Shown here in pieces: positions 56,601 to 63,906 of a stretch of 64,000 nucleotides of DNA; positions within the stretch are counted from its first letter, which is position 1; each line of letters starts with the position of its first letter. The translations under genes and the position numbers were made by a program. The DNA comes from Symbiodinium natans (Eukaryota; Sar; Dinophyceae; Suessiales; Symbiodiniaceae). The DNA lies in assembly GCA_905221605.1 (NCBI GenBank), contig CAJNDS010002424.1, positions 831,709 to 895,708 of the forward strand, given 5' to 3'. The notes below the pieces were generated by a model. The model had not been told where the DNA came from and searched no databases. It saw nothing but the letters and a program-made list of their open reading frames with translations.

Positions 56601-57564
56601 GTCTTGGACGAGGCATCGTTGGCACGAACGACGACGACGAGGCCTGGCTCCCTAACCCTAACACACCCTTAACCCAACCCCAACCTTGCCCAGGACCGGT
56701 GTCCTGGTTTTGAGCCCTTTGGCCCATCAGTTCCCTACGAAGGGCCAGGTTTTCCTCGGCCAAGGCATTCAGCTGGGCATTGTGTTCATGCTGCAGAAGC
56801 TGCATCTGCCTCCTCACCTCAGCCTGGATGACCTCTGTCGTGGAGTCACTGCTGGCAGAGTGGGACAGGTGCGCCCCTTCAGACATAGCCCCATACAGCA
56901 GCGGAGCCTCCTGCGGCATCTGAAGAAGTCGGTTCGCCACGACTGGATCAAGCAAAGAGTCCCCACTGGCGACGCCCGCATTTCCGTCGGTCGGCGACGG
57001 AGGTCTCGAGCCCGCTGTCAGAAAGGCGCTTCCTGCGGCTGACCCAGTCGACGGTTCAGTTCCACCAGCCAGCTGCTGGCGCATGGCCTGAATGGTGGTC
57101 CAAAGCTCGGCCACCACATCCTGAGTGGCCCTATCATCTGCAGCTGGCGTGCCATCTAGGGCGCCAACTTCAGCACCAAAGTTCGGTGTGGCCTGCTCAG
57201 ACTCATCGGAATCCGTCGCCACCTGAGCACCATGACCCAACGCAGCTGTCGAAGACGAGCGGCTCGTCGACAGCCCCATTCCAGTTGCACCACGTTGCGC
57301 CGAGTCCGGTGAGTCGGAGCCGCCAAGCTCCGCTGTGGGTCGATCCTGACTACCCAAACCACGTCGCGCCGAGTCCGGTGTGTAGGATCCTCCATGCCCT
57401 GCCGTCTGCCAAACCTGACCATCCAAACCACGTCCTGAAACCATGGAGCTTTCTGTAGCCTGACCAGCCATTGTAGCTCCATAGCCTTCAGTGCTCCGAG
57501 GCTGATGGCCATTTCCATTCAGCAGCGGCCTGCTTCCTGCGCCGGTAACGGATTGGGCGCTCAT
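47695..57564 (-). CDS. Copia Gag-Pol polyprotein, about 3290 aa
   Basis: Residues are counted from the in-frame LTR Met at 57720; I place the start at Met53 (57564) just outside the LTR. The N-terminal Gag has Ser/Gly-rich sequence and a long AQVTGA repeat. A CCHC knuckle (CINCGGEGHRADGC) lies near 980 and the protease (LLDSGATHAVS) near 1126. The integrase has an HHCC part (HITAGHLPYRRDCLAC) near 1600 and then the D, D and E residues in SWDISGPF, ICHSDKEG and NGLAERL (1637-1866). RT has YVDDFL near 2674, and RNase H has YTDASFSPYG, SSSEAEL and VDNTSAI (2850-2950). Unusual parts: an HxD...H domain between integrase and RT (2100-2195), and a C-terminal extension of about 400 residues with one membrane span (YLGLLIVLLVALCCW, ~3090) and a Cys/His tail. 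No stop or frameshift separates Gag and Pol. Confidence 0.95.
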   Translation of the reverse strand: MSAQSVTGAGSRPLLNGNGHQPRSTEGYGATMAGQATESSMVSGRGLDGQVWQTAGHGGSYTPDSARRGLGSQDRPTAELGGSDSPDSAQRGATGMGLSTSRSSSTAALGHGAQVATDSDESEQATPNFGAEVGALDGTPAADDRATQDVVAELWTTIQAMRQQLAGGTEPSTGSAAGSAFLTAGSRPPSPTDGNAGVASGDSLLDPVVANRLLQMPQEAPLLYGAMSEGAHLSHSASSDSTTEVIQAEVRRQMQLLQHEHNAQLNALAEENLALRRELMGQRAQNQDTGPGQGWGWVKGVLGLGSQASSSSFVPTMPRPRPSIPIPNPQNLISYFKAPSKPVSPQVPGAGAQVPGAEAQVQGVSGQVTQRAAAQVTGQVTGAAAQVTGAFPQVPGAAAQVAGQVTGASAQVTGQVTGASAQVTGASAQVTGAAAQVTGALTGALSPGVAAQVAGALPQVPGAAAQVTGVAAQVTGALPQVPGAAAVAAQVTGALPQVPGAAAQVTGAFPQAAGAAAQVPGAHQASAPSHIPPTQCSLGPSSGHQGCNWHQPPTQQSPANTTPANSSGTPLPTGADGLSLDVLQQLVAALTSQGRTASGPETVKPGISALPKMPTPSGTSALTFADWLHAIGPAMADLSDSSEELWSCLKQETEAWYALYLATDPLSRLSLRTDPSPALMSSKWNRTRTRMESMILEASPSEVKEEISAARIAGIFPVMCRLYVIFGPGSLQEREEGLRRLTNPQAAKSPKEAVAELRSWRRWCSRFVSLGGTLPDPSILLKALNTITAKPLQDFPEIQFRISLTRASLQVDVLPTSAKVDQLHQHLLSELEVVSRLKSGDACKAQAIDTPGTSAPQKPPKLDPSKDKPKPEPTKAVAVPKGGAGDEVPASSEDCRAFLRGGQGCRYGGKCRRPHNWASIPKDRRANLCINCGGEGHRADGCARPKRDKPGDSSSAPSPSKKPPNPPKPKGNLPDAQQVQGLVTGAAKLLEALGSTPKAPPPARDTTLPTQAAAAQAQAVPIAGTPVLSLDALQEQLASLQNQLAQGSQAQAKVVAEVASLDHQTAEVSDRALLDSGATHAVSATCNGPTFPCEVALAGDQVQVWRKNACGTLNPPSTEGSRPQTLLPLGQLVGRLGCKVSWCRRKGLRLNHPKRGPLQTFLSAKGCPELPETMAQELIRELEDQQTSEFQSTVARTIGAIQANAGGSSSQALVEYVREGSISRATAALLVCPALRGFEQAQVLELAQAVSSGDADGWRLLKDLPYTRRLRKRLFKNQWWVNFGPKVSRSLSDAIAQRGYCVLEASELVGKAELIPVLLWACATGRFAGSMCWGGASPVPLSESQELWSRWFWAVASVFQGVCLPFLVEGVAHQDQRTREFARWGQAWTVQFSETRVAATNLDLRHVDSRVLHDLQGTACLETEIQRALCGKGPSLPYLAAASALPDASTPGPVPDVEAIGIEEAGSGAQPGDLDSFGEEFLRDLEALIDKDVGQDVPGEPPEDPKNLSLPTSMQDLRAAEPDPNDLSEKDKSKVAMSPKERASWRRHITAGHLPYRRDCLACTMGAGLGIQHRRVRFKDSFSMSWDISGPFREVGKTGKHSGFRYLFVAGVRVPTCLFRDAATSAPGPSANKPDPGSPTLQSSTPGQVAAPAQSPQQGELDWNSDYSPTEGGEIDPDILFSELEPPAVEEEESLPEHLPPIEAPAPKVESVLDEGPSMSDDEIDKMVASLRHPVDQVLLRFAVPLRNRQSKSLLSAIQYVVTETNRLGIPIKICHSDKEGQSEEIQSWLRQNCIVPSNTQGADAKSNGLAERLVSWFKARMRLHLTAGKVPVQFWPYAAQFASQDHLDGLLDRRPPQLTFGRKVLFRAKAMTNEAKKVFSTWEWGRYLGRSMISAEGHHILKDSTGAVITSRSVRAGLVDVDDELLEPLVAEDPKPVVMPVPPHRLREKTYVAKVAEQELMAEEQASKLLRSGNITPQAVSRMLQHLVQEPAADMKRRGHSSGHWYLGGFRRGPFSGITKATNGLPQVLQVLNQFLLGKARAKGVPDLRWVSVGLFANPEVPVHRDFHNEGSNFGLVIPGITNLWTEEALNSSSVPAGQLAPRQATAPGYLTPLKPGLQFNPKTPHAVVRTPEWVVVGYTPNGFSVDVERDRLQALGFRVPDATRGRIPQAAVVSPPLAPGPKVQDDQVPASGVPTAFPSVAARGVGPLEHVPGVPGEAGASPSVAAQGIRPLEPVPGVLGEAGASPSVAAQGIRPLEHVPGVPGVLGLRTGAFCPVAAQGVGPLEHVQGVPDEAGLPAAVTPAISTSLKSPAEGPPASNTTTISEPATGSNASLPNLQAIFEKKGEVIPAAQACPAWLPRLSATRADPSPRITSGPSQLKSVEPAVIENIEAHLADLDANGRKLEITHTASPKEARQHLEKWKESMEEELNGQLASGCLTRRDGEEARQLLKRPDAEVLSSLNVWTVKPPKPNSNKMYRRKVRTVACGNQSEVTSEVNTYASGARAEYVRLALSLAANNGWDAFTTDISQAFLLAPKPEQRTILLRPTREHVSLGLASPTELWEVNRAVYGLRESPKWWSTYRDSCLRTAAWDNYHLEATSCDSMWTVKDDKGATCGIVVTYVDDFLILGNRAMASGFRSHLSSEFGWASSELEGCEQPGDSLKFLGMEIERLPQGYRVHQRPYIEQLLSAYDVGHPVRTPLPRIQEEPDVVPSSPESLKQAQKVLGELLWISQRSRPDVSFSVSLLASWVHRNAQEVIKLALRVLSYVATTKEECLHFERQSSRGEPPLVCYTDASFSPYGGRSVSGLAIVVQGCLVSWRANKQAFVVLSSSEAELVSATEGVVQAQSLMPLLQELGTTCKQVALRVDNTSAIHLLHGRGANRTRHLRVRAAYVSELIESGEVAVEHQPGKEQLADAFTKILPSPRLCFLKQLLKLRSENPGPDLGEDTVDEDTFADEAPSPQIASADVARDLSSPRSVASPSVLASVSRWLTGLVTFCQATSCAGERALTVAPGVEEEAAEGVPLGIRVDFTLATYLGLLIVLLVALCCWEGVHRCSRPQPLTAQAKAVRHQTRKSKKIEEKVQEAVAREIQGLRHRGAAQTSSGAPASPESESASTLEQSAPSSQLSSSAGRSAEVPALTFGPVVQPISSDSQPPSSTSLPFSKSRAAPASSARSSHQASPHLSERVPTMVNPMSAVTPGPSKGSHVRPPTLVDQEVQTVHSGDLAIPLSALNRGIPTGSIMTTMQRGGVVHLYDDCSSLGVPAYRQTRTFCRTCLHRVGLGNP
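50680..50970 (-). repeat. Coding repeat between the HxD domain and RT
   Basis: Four imperfect units of about 70-80 bp encode PSVAAQGIRPLEHVPGVPGE-like segments. Confidence 0.88.
55985..56535 (-). repeat. Coding minisatellite in Gag (AQVTGA/PQVPGA repeats)
   Basis: Over 30 short units on the minus strand encode alternating AQVTGA, AQVPGA and GQVTGA, giving a low-complexity linker in Gag. Confidence 0.93.
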
Positions 57565-57568
57565 AACC
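57555..57568 (-). other. Putative primer-binding site overlapping the start codon
   Basis: On the minus strand the first bases after the 5' LTR read GGTTATGAGCGCCC, similar to the GGTATCAGAGCC type used by copia elements that prime on initiator tRNA-Met. The ATG inside it (57562-57564) is the best candidate start of the polyprotein. Confidence 0.5.
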
Positions 57569-57945
57569 CGTAGATCTTCAGCAGATATCTCAGCCAAAGA
57601 AAAGGATGTTGGTGCACTTCTTGAGTTGTGCGTGTCAGTCCAATGCACAGATGGGCCTGCTAATCTTCTCCAGTATCGTTCCCAATACCAGACCAGCGAG
57701 GGCAACTCCCAGCCATGCAAGAACGAATCGGACTTTTCTCAATGTCGCAACAACAAGCTGAGAGAAAGCAGTGCTCATGAATGCGAAGCTTCTACTTGCA
57801 TTATGCTGTACATGTCTGCATGTTTGAATGTTCGTCCCAAGGGGCCTTCTTTCCCGTAGCCACCCCTGAGCCCGAACAAGCATCCGTATCAAAGATTCAC
57901 CCTTGGGGTAGAAAGATGGAAAAGGGGAGGGGGTGTCCTTTAACA
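57569..57945 (-). repeat. 5' LTR of the copia element
   Basis: 377 bp. The main ORF frame is already open here, with an in-frame Met at 57718-57720. Confidence 0.95.
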
Positions 57946-57950
57946 CCAAT
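57946..57950 (+). repeat. Target-site duplication, right copy (CCAAT)
   Basis: Matches 47141-47145. Confidence 0.9.
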
Positions 57951-58480
57951 ATACTAGACTAGAGTATGCCAAACCGAGGATGTTTAATGCCGGGAGGGGG
58001 GGGGTAGGGGTGTTCCAATCTTCGGGGCATGGGATTCACTTGCACTGGGGCATCGGTCGTTCGCCAACTCTGGAAAGGCCATGGATGTCTTCACGATGAG
58101 CTGACCCTCAGAGTCTTCGACAGCTGCTTCACATCCATTTGGTTTCTCGGACTGGTTTGGCTGGGTCCCGTCGAAAAATAGCTGTAAGCTGTGAGCCTTT
58201 CAAGGGGCTCGAATGAGGAATGCCATGGAGTTCCCGGCCACAGCAGTGCCTATGGGGCTTTCCGCTGGAAAACCTGTGGGTGTGCAAGTGGTCTCGCTGC
58301 CAGGCGGGGTCTTGTACGGGTGTACCCAGGATGTTCTTTGCCTTCAGGCGAATGGGTTCTCCAGATTGTCAAGGGCCACGGGAGCCTCCAAACTGTGTTT
58401 AGGCGCAGGTCTGGGACTGAGTCGTGTTTTTCCCAAAAACATCTCGGGTGTTGGGTTCTCGTTTAGGTTCAAAAAGCGAG
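57951..58480. other. Unique spacer, no gene recognised
   Basis: Open frames of 60-105 codons occur on the plus strand near 58191-58530. One reads LSAGKPVGVQVVSLPGGVLY, but no family motif or repeat context supports a gene. Confidence 0.4.
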
Positions 58481-59095
58481 AGCGCGATACCGGGGAATGG
58501 CGGCGCGGGGTGAAAGCGAAACGGGGATGAAAACGAAACGGGGATGAACGAAGCGGGGAGATCAGAGCCGCGGGGTGAAAACGAAACGGGGGATGAACAC
58601 GAAACGGGGATGAAAACGAAACGGGGAGATCAGAGCCGCGGGGTGAAAACGAACGGGGATGAAAACGACACGGGGATGAAAACGAAACGGCGATGAAAAC
58701 GAAAGGGGGATGGGAGCGAGAGCGGACTGCGGCGCGTACGACGGCGCTGGCGCGTACGGCGGCGCGGGAAGCGGAGGGATTTTCGTTGAATTCTAGTACA
58801 AATGTAGTACTGGGAGGACAGAGCCGGAGGGGCGCGAGAGCGGACTGCGGCGTGTGCGACGGCGCATATGGCGGCGCGGGAAGCGGCGGGATTTTCGTAC
58901 AAATGTAGTAGTGGGAGGACAGAGCCGGAGGGGCGCGAGAGCGGACTGCGGCGCGTACGACGGCGCGTACGGCGGCGCGGGAAGCGGAGGGATTTTCGTT
59001 GAATTGTAGTGCAAATGTAGTACTGGGAGGACAGAGCCGGAGCGGCGCGCGAGGGGACTGCGGCGCGTATATACTGCGGCGCGTACGGCGGCTCG
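58480..59095 (+). repeat. Two GC-rich satellites
   Basis: 58480-58715 repeats GAAACGGGGATGAAAAC with GAGATCAGAGCCGCGGGGTG. 58725-59095 has three to four copies of a ~105-bp unit running from GCGAGAGCGGACTGCGGCGC to TGGGAGGACAGAGCCGGAG. Confidence 0.93.
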
Positions 59096-59289
59096 TGCCT
59101 TAGTACCTTCTTATATACTCTTCTATAAAATGTGCATACGGAATGGATGTTAAAGTGGGGGTTTCATTCCGGCACTGTTGCGATTCGGATTGTTTTTGGG
59201 TTCCTGGCTTGACCTTGTTTTTCTAGGAGTCTGCGGAGGCAGCTCATCAACCTTCTAAAAGTTCTCGCCGGACACGCTAGCTGAAGCCC

Positions 59290-60600
59290 CAGTGTACCAG
59301 GAAACGATGAGTTGACGCTGGCAGTCGCAGCACTCTTGGCCAAGTCAGGCGCCGCTAGCTGCGTCCCACCTGGTGGTTCCCTTCACACGCATGCGTAGGC
59401 CCTCCAGGGTCCTGACCCTCCACCTTGAAATCCGAAATCCTTAAACCCTAAACCCAAACCCAAAACCCTACACCCTAAACCCCAAACCCTAAACCCCGAC
59501 ACCCTAGACCCCAAACCCTGAACCCCACACCCTAAACCCCAAACCCGAAACCCTAAAAACGCTAGGCCCCAAAAGCTTGCCGCCGTGACTGTCTTGTGGG
59601 GGCGCGCCCCAATCTGGCATCACTGGCAAAACGGAGTGCAGGGCTTAGGGCTTCATAGGGCTTAGGGCTTAGGGATTCGGGTTTTTAAGGGCTGCAGGCT
59701 GGGAACCACGAAGCTTCTCCGACAAGCGCTCTAAAACGTTTAAGCCCTCTCGCCGCATGCACCCAGGCAACCCGTTCTCAGCCGTCAGACGATGCCGTAC
59801 TCTTAAGCTGCAGCTACAGATCCTTAGTGGACTTAGGGGACGATAGACGACGCTTCTGGGTGCCTCGAAATACTCAGATCCTCATTCTAGGACCAAAACA
59901 GTACCCCTTTTTGCGGAAGCCCCCAAACTCTATCCACCCGCGAGGTTGCGAGGGGCTCCGAATGGCCTGGCCTTGTCAACCCTAAAACTCTAGGTTTGAG
60001 GGTTTGAGGTTTAGGTAACCTCACCCGAGCTCGACAAACACTCACTGCACTCATGGCCTGATTTCTGCCCCGAAACCGCAACCCGGAGGCCCCCCCCCCC
60101 CCAAGAAAAAACAACTACCGTTGGGGGTTTTCCGAGAAAAATGAGGATCTTCACATTTCGAGAGTAAACTCGGCGTACCCCCCTACTTAAAGCACCCCAT
60201 GTTCCCATAAATGAGGATACCGGCCCAAAACGTTCTATCCTTGCCCGTATAAGGGTAACCAACCCCAGAAAGGGCACCCTTATCGCAATACGCTTTTCTG
60301 GGCTACCAAGTATCAGAGGCCCTAAATCCTAACTTAATGCTACGCCATGAGGACTTTGACCAAGCCTCGGAGCACATTCATCTTTGCGAAGCAGGCGCCG
60401 TTTTGTGGGGAGGTGCAGAGTGGACCTCTGGATTATTTCAGGTTTGGGGGAATTAATTAGGGTGCAAGGTTTGCAGCCAGCAGCCCGTTTAGGGTTTAGG
60501 GTTTAGGATGCCCCTGACATCACCAGGCTCCTGGAGCAAGGGCTGGGCCCTTTTTTTCGTGAAGCGCCCCGCCGCCGAAGGCCGGGCTCATCCGTCGGGC
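59290..60600 (+). other. Exon-like islands, unassigned
   Basis: Plus-strand islands: about 59308-59375 (LTLAVAALLAKSGAASC), 59572-59640 (KLAAVTVLWGRAPIWHHWQN), 60353-60440 (DFDQASEHIHLCEAGAVLWG) and 60509-60600 (DAPDITRLLEQGLGP). The last recalls an ankyrin-type helix, but that is weak. CCCTAAA-like units (59440-59565) precede the second, and TTTAGGG units follow the third. Confidence 0.3.
60262..60307. repeat. Partial foldback element, CTTGGTAGCCC family
   Basis: AGAAAGGGCACCCTTAT followed by CTGGGCTACCAAG matches the right half of the elements at 31892 and 62818. A left end was not found nearby. Confidence 0.6.
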
Positions 60601-60718
60601 TTTAGGGTTTAGGGTTTGGGGTTCAGGGTTTAGGGTTGAGGGTTCAGGGTTTAGGGTTTAGGGTTCAGGGTTTGGGGTTTAGGGTTCAGGGTTGAGTGTT
60701 TATAGGGTTTAAAGTTAG
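60600..60718 (+). repeat. Telomere-like TTTAGGG array with GGGTTCA variants
   Basis: About fifteen units, many degenerate. Confidence 0.88.
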
Positions 60719-60719
60719 G

Positions 60720-61670
60720 CCCTTCGGGTTCAGGGCGCAATGCCAGCACGCTATGTGGGTAAGTGTCCGTGACCCGGTTGATCAAGTGGTGGCCCCGAAC
60801 TCATAATTAGAGTGAACTCCGAGGTTTATCGTGGTTTTGTTAGGGGAAATGGCGTGGAAGCCTGAGGCCACATCCACGAAAGTCTCATGAGAACGAGTAT
60901 AGGTGTAGGCAAAATGTCGTAGTTTCGCTGTCCCGAGCACGCAGATGCAAACAGGGTGTAATGGCGGCCCTCCGCACGAAATAGTTCAGTTGGCTTACGT
61001 CAAGGTGACAGGGTTGCGCAAGAGTCGCCCGAACGCTCCACAAAGGTCATTTTGACGTATCCGTATTACCAAGAAAACCTTGCCTGGGAATTAGGAGACC
61101 AGTGGGGGTTTTGAAGTCCTGGTTGCTGTGCTCTGTGAGAAAGTTGTTCAGGGGAGCTTGAGTTGCAGTAGACTGCCATGACAGCCTAGAAGTCGTCATG
61201 GTTGCCGTGCTGTGTGCGTAGGGCATGTCGGAGCCGGTGCAGAGTGCCTTGGGCGGTAGGGTGCAACTGGCCTAGCCAAAGTGGACTGGGGTTGAGGTTG
61301 TATGGTTTAGAAGCACATGCTCGTATGCAGCCACCGCGGCCGCACAAGAAGCTTCACTGGGTGTATTATCTTCTCCTTCCGTCTGGAGAGCGCCCTGGGA
61401 TGCAGAAGCCTGATGAGCTGCTGAAGTGCAGTCTCCTGAATCCTGAATCCCCAATGTGGAATACAAAAGCCTCCTGGGCACTTCACCTTTGCATCACTCT
61501 CAGAGGTCCATTCCAAAGAGCTAGAGCATGCTACGAGTACAAGAGGTCCTCTGCCGGCAATGCCAATGTGAAAATCTAACCCCTGCAGCCCTCAACCCTT
61601 GATTCCCTGCAATCCTGAAGCTCCAAACTCTCTGAACACCCCACGAAAGCCCTCAAAAAAAGCCAAGGCC
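60720..61670. other. Unique spacer upstream of chlP
   Basis: No convincing exon seen; short open frames near 61202-61579 have no recognisable motif. Confidence 0.45.
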
Positions 61671-63906
61671 ATGGCAGCCTTCGTAGCTGTGCCCAGCACC
61701 GCAGCCAACACGGCCCTTCGTGGCACTCTGCTCCGCGCCCCTGAGGCTTGCACCCTAAACCCTAAACCCTAAACCCTAAACCCTAAGTGTTAAGGAGCTT
61801 AGGGGGGTTTGGGCTTCAAAGTTGAGGGCTGCAGCTGCGTAGAAACCCCCCCGGAGCTGTAGCTTTCACAAGTTGAGTTGAGCGGCAGGCTTCCCCTGCA
61901 TCGCTGAATATTCTGCCCTAAAACTGAACCCTGAACCTCATTCTTGTGCTCGGAGGTTCAAAGCCCGGCTCCAGCGGCCTCTCTTGCCGCCACTCGGCGA
62001 GTTGATATGTGGGTTTCGGGGTTTTGGGGTTCGGGTTTCGGGTTTCTCGCTGCACCGCGGCAGTAGGTTCCATGCCAGCGATGGCGCCACGATGTACCCA
62101 AGGGGGGGGGTGAGGGGGCGGCATATCTCGCGGCCAGAAAGGGTGGGTGGTTTACGCTTCCCGCCCCCTGCTTACGCAGGCAACTTTTCTCCTTTTAGGG
62201 TTTCGGGCGAATGCGCTAGACTACATTCCCACATTCCATCCCCACCCTCTCAATGGAGAGGGTTAAGTAGGCTTTAGTAGAAGGCGTAGAAGGGTTTAGT
62301 AGAGTAGGGTTTAGTAGAGGGTTTAGTGGTCATGAACGGTTGGCAGGGCGTCGGGGTTATAAGGTGTATGGCGCAGAGCTCTGACAGGGTGTGAGGCTTT
62401 GTGCGTTGATTGCTTGGTAAGTAGGGACTGCCCAAACTCCGAGCTGAACGTGCTACAAGGAACAATGTAGTGATGACCCTGAACCCCATGACCCAAGTCC
62501 TTTCGACCCTAGACCCTCAACCTTAAACCCGAAAGCTACGCCCTGAAGCCGTCCCAGGCGAAGGGAGCTCTGGGCGTCGCCGCCGTGGGCGCGGCCGTGG
62601 CCGTGGGTACCCGCCGCAAGCACCGCTCCGCGCTGGCAGGTGGACGATGGAGGGTTTAGGGTTTAGGGTTTGGGGTTTAGGGTTTAGGGTTTGGGGATCA
62701 AGGTGTTCGAAGCCAGGCAAAGACTGCAGATTCCGGGTTGTGAGAGGTGAGCGTTTTCCCTGGCAGGAAATGATGCAATTTCCGAATGTTCGACTGAGAA
62801 CTAGGTCAATCCTCTTTCTTGGTAGCCCAGTGGTCCCCTTTTGCCTTTTGTTTGGTTCAAGGTTTTCTTTGCCGCAAAAAAGAACCCCAAAAGGGTACCC
62901 TTGTATTGCAATATGGTTCCTGGGCTACAAAGACGAGGTCAATCCTCTTTGCAGGTGCAGCGACCGTGACCAAGCTCTCGAAGACCCGGTCTCTTGCCGA
63001 GGCGAAGGTTGTCGTGTGTGCTGGTGCGACGCTCCCAGAACCTCAGCTTCAGTAGGGTAGTTTGCACACAATACCGTTCTACAATAGCAGAGAGCTCGAA
63101 TGTTCGGATGCAGCAATGTAGGCAGTGGCGTTGACAGTTGCCGGCGGCAGCAGTAGCAGTGGTAGTTGCAGAAATGTACTATTGCGGCGGTAGTGGCAAA
63201 AGACATGGTCGTCCTTCCCTGCAGAATACGTCCTTCAGACATCTGACGGCTCTTGAGAAGAAGTTTTCGAGCTACGCCGAAATGCTGGAGAATCTCAGGA
63301 GGGCCGCAAGCTGCGCGTGGCGGTGGTCGGCGGTGGCCCGGCTGGGGCCAGCACAGCGGATGCCCTGGCGAAGGCGCCCAGATGCTTCGCGGGAAGTCCC
63401 TGCTTAAGACGATGGGCTCAGTCCTCGGACTATTGTAGTGCTCTTACGCATGTTTCACTTCTTTTTCATTCTTGGTATTCTTCTGCATCTTGAGATTCTT
63501 GTCACATTTGCTACATGTACTCTTGCTATTCCTGCTGTTCTTGTCATCATCCCAAACTCCATCGGAAGGAGGGCGTCGAGACCTACCTCATCGAGAGGAA
63601 GCTGGACAACTGCAAGCCCTGCGGCGGAGCCATCCCCCTCTGCATGATCGACGAGCCCCTGTAGCAGCTTAAGCTTAGGGGGCTTCGCACTTCTAGATGT
63701 CAGTCTGAGTTGCCCCCTTTAAACCAAACAGTGTACACTTCTTATGCCTAGGCTACTCTCCCTAAACCCTAAACCGTAAATCCTAAAACCTATAAGTCTA
63801 CAACCGTGTACGCGAGGAGTTTAGGGTAGCGGGCTCTTCGGCCAAGAAAGACCCACCTTCGGCTCCCGAGGAGTTTGGCCTCCCCAAGGACATCGTAGAC
63901 CGCCAG
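61671..63906 (+). CDS. chlP: Geranylgeranyl diphosphate/chlorophyll reductase, plastid-targeted (3' end outside window)
   Basis: Reduces the geranylgeranyl group to phytyl for chlorophyll and tocopherol synthesis in the plastid. Exons: 61671-61745 ([18 protein letters not shown]...), about 62549-62639 (Ala/Val-rich, [17 protein letters not shown]), 62955-63007, 63299-63373, 63569-63652 and 63871-63906, then beyond the window. The FAD-binding motif is [18 protein letters not shown]. The family hallmark follows ([20 protein letters not shown], then PLCMID and [12 protein letters not shown]). The joined protein aligns without gaps to plant ChlP across the exon 4/5 and 5/6 junctions. Junctions are GC-AG (introns 1 and 4), GT-AG (2 and 3) and GA-AG (5). 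Residues before RVAVV form a targeting extension with an Ala-rich hydrophobic stretch. The start of exon 2 is uncertain (62549 or 62536). Confidence 0.9.
61752..61788 (+). repeat. Telomere-like CCCTAAA array after chlP exon 1
   Basis: Five units directly downstream of an exon, an exception to the usual orientation. Confidence 0.88.
62652..62695 (+). repeat. Telomere-like TTTAGGG array in chlP intron 2
   Basis: About six units starting ~12 bp after exon 2. Confidence 0.9.
62803..62950. mobile_element. Short inverted-repeat element with 15-bp target duplication in chlP intron 2
   Basis: The direct repeat AGGTCAATCCTCTTT occurs at 62803-62817 and 62936-62950. Between them a 118-bp element begins CTTGGTAGCCCAG (62818-62830) and ends with the inverted copy CTGGGCTACAAAG (62920-62932) plus ACG. 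It contains the palindrome AAGGGTACCCTT. The right-hand duplicate is followed by GCAG and exon 3, so it is also the pyrimidine tract of the 3' splice site. Confidence 0.85.

Larger units (their letters stand above)
47146..57945 (-). mobile_element. Complete Ty1/copia LTR retrotransposon, 10.8 kb
   Basis: Two 377-bp direct repeats (47146-47522 and 57569-57945) flank one long minus-strand ORF. The same 5-bp word, CCAAT, lies outside each end (47141-47145 and 57946-57950), a typical target-site duplication. I see no difference between the two LTRs on reading them side by side, so insertion is very recent. On the minus strand the LTR begins TGTTAAAGG and ends CTACG rather than the usual CA. Domain order Gag, protease, integrase, RT, RNase H is that of Ty1/copia. 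The intact ORF and identical LTRs suggest the element may still be active. Confidence 0.96.

Noticed and set aside
47695-57720. Start of the copia ORF at the LTR methionine (57720)
   Set aside because: The first 52 codons lie in the LTR and end exactly where it does; Met53 outside the LTR is the simpler start. Both remain possible.
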